DNA from: a virus | Direction: 5' to 3' (one strand) | Virus record (IMG/VR): IMGVR_UViG_3300042987_003051 | Span: 19,075 to 83,074 of that record | Length of the DNA: 64,000 nucleotides | Shown: positions 60,377-64,000 of the stretch, piece by piece | Numbering within the stretch: position 1 is the stretch's first letter | Layout of the letters: the number at the start of each line of letters is the position of its first letter | Notes under the pieces: generated by a model | What the model was told of the DNA's origin: nothing | What the model saw: the letters and a program-made list of their open reading frames with translations, nothing else | Databases searched by the model: none | Position numbers and translations under genes: made by a program

Positions 60377-61282
60377 ATGAAAGAAAAATATAGTATATTT
60401 CACATAACTGGTGGTATAGGAAAACATATTGCAGCAACAGCAGTTGCAAAAGCAATTAAAAATAATCATCCATACAGAAAACTTATAATTGTTTGTATAT
60501 ATACGGATATTTTTATTAATTTATCTTATGTTGATAGAGTTTATCAATTAGGAAATACTAGTTATTTCTATCAAAATTATATTGAAAATCAAGACTCGAT
60601 TATTTTTCATCAAGAACCTTATTTCACTACTGATCATATTCATAAACGTCTCCCACTTATTCAGAATTGGTGTAAGATGTATGGTTTGAATTATAGTGGA
60701 GAATCTCCAGAACTTATATTCAATTCTTTACAGAAGAAAATTTCAAAAAATTTTTGGTGTAAAGATAACAAGCCAATAATGGTAATTCATACAAATGGAG
60801 GAATGATTTCTCAGGATGCAAAGCCTTATATGTGGGCAAGAGATATGCCTTTTAGTATTGCTGAGAAAATTGTGAATAAGTACCATAAAGATTACACAAT
60901 TTATCAATGTACTAAAAACAAATCTCCAAAATTAAATAATGTAAGTGTGATTGAATTCTCCGAAAATATGCATTTAAGCATTTTAGAATTTTTAAGTATA
61001 TTATTACATAGTGATAAAAGAATTTTAATTGATAGTTCTTTACAGCACGCAGCAGCAGCATTAAATTTATCATCTGTTGTCTTGTGGAATGCAACTAGTC
61101 CAAAGGTATTTGGATATGATATTCATACGAATATAGAGACAGTTAAACCTCAAAATTTTAAACTACCTGGAAGTTATTTGTTTGATTTTGACTTTAATGG
61201 TGTAGAGCATGAATATCCTTTCACAGAAAGTGAAGATTTGTTTGATATTGAGGAAATTTATGATGCTATAGAAAATACATAA
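60377..61282 (+). CDS. GT9-like (heptosyltransferase-type) glycosyltransferase
   Basis: The 301-aa product has a GT-B fold with GGIGKHIAATAVAKAIKNNH at the start and RKLIIVCIYTDIFINLSYVD. The C-terminal half has RILIDSSLQHAAAALNLSSV and VLWNATSPKVFGYD, which match the GT9 motif (D-S--QH-AAAL---VVLWG-T-P--FGY). Such enzymes transfer heptose or similar sugars in LPS cores. It is separated from the left glycosyltransferase cassette and paired with a sulfotransferase. Confidence 0.75.
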   Translation: MKEKYSIFHITGGIGKHIAATAVAKAIKNNHPYRKLIIVCIYTDIFINLSYVDRVYQLGNTSYFYQNYIENQDSIIFHQEPYFTTDHIHKRLPLIQNWCKMYGLNYSGESPELIFNSLQKKISKNFWCKDNKPIMVIHTNGGMISQDAKPYMWARDMPFSIAEKIVNKYHKDYTIYQCTKNKSPKLNNVSVIEFSENMHLSILEFLSILLHSDKRILIDSSLQHAAAALNLSSVVLWNATSPKVFGYDIHTNIETVKPQNFKLPGSYLFDFDFNGVEHEYPFTESEDLFDIEEIYDAIENT

Positions 61283-61322
61283 AGATTAATATACAACTAA
61301 ATAAAAATATAAGGAGAGTAAA

Positions 61323-62873
61323 ATGAGCATAAGGAATAGGGAACTATCTCAATTTGGTTCTTTTATTTACGTTGATAATTCAAATCAAGAAATTGGAATT
61401 ACAACTGGAGTATTACCTTATGTTGGAATTGGAACCACAAACCCTTCACAAAAACTTACAGTTGTTGGTAATACAAATATCACTGGTTTTGTGTCGGCAT
61501 CTTCATATTACTTAAATGGAAGTCCTCTTGTAAGTGCTGAACTTCAAACTTGGGAGTTTTCAGGGTCCAATATTTACAGATCTATAGGAAATGTTGGGAT
61601 TGGTAGCAGTTCTCCTGGATCAAAATTAACTGTTGCCGGAAGTATATCAGCGACTGGTATTGTATCATCTACTAGCAATATAACAGCAGGTGGTAATGTA
61701 TCAGCGACAAGATTTATATCTACGGAAACAACTCTTGCCCCATTTACTGTTTCGTCAACAGCAACTGTCTCAAACTTAAGTGCAGCATTACTAGGTGGGA
61801 AGTCTGCTCCAAGTGGAAATATTGTAGGAACAACCGATACACAAACATTAACAAATAAAACTCTATCTGGACCTAATATTTCTACCTCGACAAGTATTAA
61901 TTTAGGACAAAATTCGACAATCATATTTGAAGGATCTACAGTTAATGTAAATAAAACTACTCTTTCTGTCGTAGATCCTACTGCCACTAGAACTATTAAT
62001 CTTCCAAATGTCAGTGGAACTGTTCTGACCACAGGAAATTTGACTGACATTCCATCAGGATCCATCACAAGTGCAATGATTGTTGATGGTACAATTACAA
62101 ATTCTGATATTGCAGTAGGTGCTTCAATATCTTATAGTAAATTAAATCTTAATAATTCTATTACAAGTTCTGATATTTCTTCAAGTTCTTCAATTTCTTA
62201 CGGTAAATTAAATCTCAGTAATTCAATTATAAATTCTGATATTTCATCAAGTGCTGCAATATCAGTCTCTAAGTTATCTGCATCAACAATATCTGGCATT
62301 TCTTTAGGGAATAATTTAGCAACTTTAACTTTTGGAACATATTTAACAGGAACATCATACAATGGTTCTTCTGCAGTTACATTAGGATTAAATGCGTCTT
62401 CAAATGATACTTCTGGAAATACTGTAGTTGTAAGAACGGGCGGAGATTTTACATCTAAATCTATTACTGCAACTAATTTCGATTCAACTTCAGATTATCG
62501 AGTTAATAGTACAGTAATTATAAATTCTGGTAGAAATTTAATCAATGTTGTAAATGGTAATTTTAGTGGTATTGTAACTTGCACAGACTTGAATTCTCAG
62601 TCTGATGTTAATTTAAAAGATAATATTCAAAATATTAATAATTCATTAGATTCTATAAATTCTCTTCGTGGTGTTACTTTTAATTGGAAAGAGAGTGGAA
62701 GACCTTCAATTGGTGTTATCGCACAAGAAGTTGAAGAAGTATTTCCTCAATTAGTAATGGAAAATAACGAAAATAAAACAGTAAATTATAATGGATTAAT
62801 TGGTGTTCTTATAGAAGCAGTCAAAGAACTCTCAAAAGAAGTTGAAGAACTTAAATCTCAACTAAATAAATAA
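61323..62873 (+). CDS. Tail fibre with S74 intramolecular chaperone
   Basis: The 516-aa product has an N-terminal attachment region, fibre repeats (SSSSISYGKLNLSNSIINSD and NVGIGSSSPGSKLTVAGSIS), then an S74 domain: QSDVNLKDNIQNIN, GVTFNWKESGRPSIGVIAQE and a coiled-coil end (KELSKEVEELKSQL). It is the second S74 fibre in the window, with the domain almost matching the first (VIAQQVEKVFPEL against VIAQEVEEVFPQL). Confidence 0.82.
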   Translation: MSIRNRELSQFGSFIYVDNSNQEIGITTGVLPYVGIGTTNPSQKLTVVGNTNITGFVSASSYYLNGSPLVSAELQTWEFSGSNIYRSIGNVGIGSSSPGSKLTVAGSISATGIVSSTSNITAGGNVSATRFISTETTLAPFTVSSTATVSNLSAALLGGKSAPSGNIVGTTDTQTLTNKTLSGPNISTSTSINLGQNSTIIFEGSTVNVNKTTLSVVDPTATRTINLPNVSGTVLTTGNLTDIPSGSITSAMIVDGTITNSDIAVGASISYSKLNLNNSITSSDISSSSSISYGKLNLSNSIINSDISSSAAISVSKLSASTISGISLGNNLATLTFGTYLTGTSYNGSSAVTLGLNASSNDTSGNTVVVRTGGDFTSKSITATNFDSTSDYRVNSTVIINSGRNLINVVNGNFSGIVTCTDLNSQSDVNLKDNIQNINNSLDSINSLRGVTFNWKESGRPSIGVIAQEVEEVFPQLVMENNENKTVNYNGLIGVLIEAVKELSKEVEELKSQLNK

Positions 62874-62892
62874 AAGCCGAGTGTAAACGAAG

Positions 62893-63168
62893 ATGGCTAT
62901 TAAAATTAATAGTACTACGGTCATAGATAATGACCGCACGATATATAACACCGCTAACGTTGGTATTGGTACAACTAATATAACCAATACAAGACTTGTA
63001 GGAACAGCTAATTCACTGAGAGGTTTATATATTTGTGATGGTATGATAGTAACAGATAATGTATTATCCGGAAATGCATATATAGGAACTGCATATAATG
63101 GAATGATGGCAGGACCAGTTAATATTACTGGTACTTTGACTATTGATGGTAATTTTGTAGTAGTTTGA
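62893..63168 (+). CDS. Short fibre-associated protein
   Basis: The 91-aa product (MAIKINSTTVIDNDRTIYNT...) has NVGIGTTN as in fibre shafts and ends in a small beta region (GPVNITGTLTIDGNFVVV). It probably caps or joins a tail fibre. Confidence 0.55.
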   Translation: MAIKINSTTVIDNDRTIYNTANVGIGTTNITNTRLVGTANSLRGLYICDGMIVTDNVLSGNAYIGTAYNGMMAGPVNITGTLTIDGNFVVV

Positions 63169-63178
63169 GGAACTAAAA

Positions 63179-63877
63179 ATGCCCGTAATAAACGTAAACA
63201 GTATTTCTGGTATTAATAGCGTCACCGCACAATCATCAAACATTACTTTTTATAATAGCTCAGGTGGACTTGGAAAAATAGTTGCAGATTTTTCTCAATC
63301 AACACCTTCAGCATCAGAACTTGTAGGTGTAACCACAACTGCCTCTACAACATCTGGTAGCACTACGGTAACTTTAAGTGGATCAGGACAAGCAGCAAAT
63401 ATTTCTAATGGGTTTTCTGTAGCAGGTAGAGGTATTACTCCAGGAACTACAGTTTCTTCTGGTGGTGGTACTGTTAATATAGTTCTTTCCCAGAATGCTG
63501 GTGTTACTACAACTACTAATGCTTTAACTTTTTACACAAATTCAAAAGCATTAAGTCCTGGCAGTGTTGGTGGAATGTTATGCCGAGCTTGGGTGAATTT
63601 TGATGGAACAAATACCAACATTCGTGCTTCTTATAATGTGAGTAGTATTAATGATGGTGGAACTGGAGTATGCACTGTTAATTTTACAACAGCAATGCCT
63701 GATACTAATTATACTATATTGGGTAGTGGTGGAAACAGTGCAGCAAACAACAGCGTTGATGTTCAGGCACCAACTTCTGTACCAACTACTAGTTCTTTTG
63801 AAGGAGTTTATGCTTATGGTGGTTCTAGTAGTCCATCTGACGTTATTGACTATGTATTTTTTGCGGTTTTCCGTTAA
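63179..63877 (+). CDS. Fibre/virion surface protein
   Basis: The 232-aa product has beta repeats at the start (SVTAQSSNITFYNSSGGLGK) and a C-terminal domain with MLCRAWVNFDGTNTNIRASY, seen in phage tail-fibre receptor tips (MLCRAWVNFNGTG-type). It probably makes host contact. Confidence 0.65.
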   Translation: MPVINVNSISGINSVTAQSSNITFYNSSGGLGKIVADFSQSTPSASELVGVTTTASTTSGSTTVTLSGSGQAANISNGFSVAGRGITPGTTVSSGGGTVNIVLSQNAGVTTTTNALTFYTNSKALSPGSVGGMLCRAWVNFDGTNTNIRASYNVSSINDGGTGVCTVNFTTAMPDTNYTILGSGGNSAANNSVDVQAPTSVPTTSSFEGVYAYGGSSSPSDVIDYVFFAVFR

Positions 63878-63904
63878 TTCTCATAAATACTCAAAAATAA
63901 TAAG

Positions 63905-64000
63905 ATGATGACACAAGTAATAGCATATCAAAGACCTGATGGTGTATCAATTATAATTCCAACTGGAGAAGTTCCTTTAGAAGTTGTTCTTGAAAAAGAT
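63905..64000 (+). CDS. Partial gene at the window end
   Basis: From ATG 63905 (a second ATG is at 63908) it encodes MMTQVIAYQRPDGVSIIIPT and then runs off the window after 32 codons. A CATAAATAC late-like box lies about 20 bases upstream. The family cannot be told. Confidence 0.6.
   Translation, partial: MMTQVIAYQRPDGVSIIIPTGEVPLEVVLEKD

Overview
This window looks like part of the genome of a lytic T4-like cyanophage (a cyanomyovirus of marine Synechococcus or Prochlorococcus). T4 core genes are recognisable: gp32, gp59, gp33, gp53, gp48, gp4, gp26, gp51, gp27 and gp5. They are mixed with cyanobacterial genes that such phages carry: psbA, petE, two hli genes, speD, thyX, phoH and a porin. 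T4-type late promoters (TATAAATA) occur beside sigma70-like promoters. The DNA is AT-rich overall, but psbA and the porin are visibly more GC-rich, which suggests host origin. No integrase, repressor, CRISPR array or insertion sequence was seen.

Layout. (1) 0.1-6.0 kb: seven tightly packed glycosyltransferase-like genes, including GT11, HtrL-like, a tandem GT4-like pair, GT6 and GT25. (2) 6.0-9.6 kb: an SLH/OprB-type porin behind a structured leader, a secreted protein, and a cluster of two Hli proteins and a peroxiredoxin. (3) 9.6-11.9 kb: a C39-like peptidase and a GH24 lysozyme that appear to be joined by programmed -1 frameshifting, then a short minus-strand operon with a small nuclease. 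(4) 11.9-15.0 kb: psbA split into four exons by three group I introns. The first intron carries an HNH gene with its own late promoter. A free-standing endonuclease VII-like gene lies downstream. (5) 15.0-24.8 kb: plastocyanin, glutaredoxin, SpeD, a glutamine-II-type riboswitch with its small downstream peptide, ThyX, PhoH, a PD-(D/E)XK nuclease, gp33, gp59 and gp32. (6) 24.8-28.4 kb, minus strand: gp53, gp48, an unknown gene, a GIY-YIG endonuclease and gp4. (7) 28.4-44.5 kb: the tail tube/hub module, running gp54-like, gp26, gp51, two tape-measure/hub proteins (one with M15-like and RlpA-like domains), gp27, gp5 and further virion proteins. (8) 44.5-64.0 kb: very long fibre proteins, two ending in S74 chaperone domains, a small-ORF/tRNA island with an intron-containing tRNA-Leu(UAA) and a tRNA-Thr, and a sulfotransferase and GT9-like gene between fibres.

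How the parts work together. The photosynthesis and redox genes (D1, plastocyanin, Hli, peroxiredoxin, glutaredoxin) would keep host electron flow running during infection. ThyX, SpeD, PhoH and the riboswitch-controlled peptide would bear on nucleotide, polyamine and nitrogen metabolism. The structural genes build the baseplate, tail and fibres. The glycosyltransferase, sulfotransferase and porin genes probably remodel the host or virion surface.

The strongest unusual signals are three introns in one phage psbA, a group I intron in a phage tRNA-Leu at the classical cyanobacterial/plastid trnL position, two convincing -1 frameshift sites (peptidase-lysozyme and gp26-gp51), and the phage-borne glutamine-type riboswitch. 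All calls were made by reading the sequence; no database search was run.
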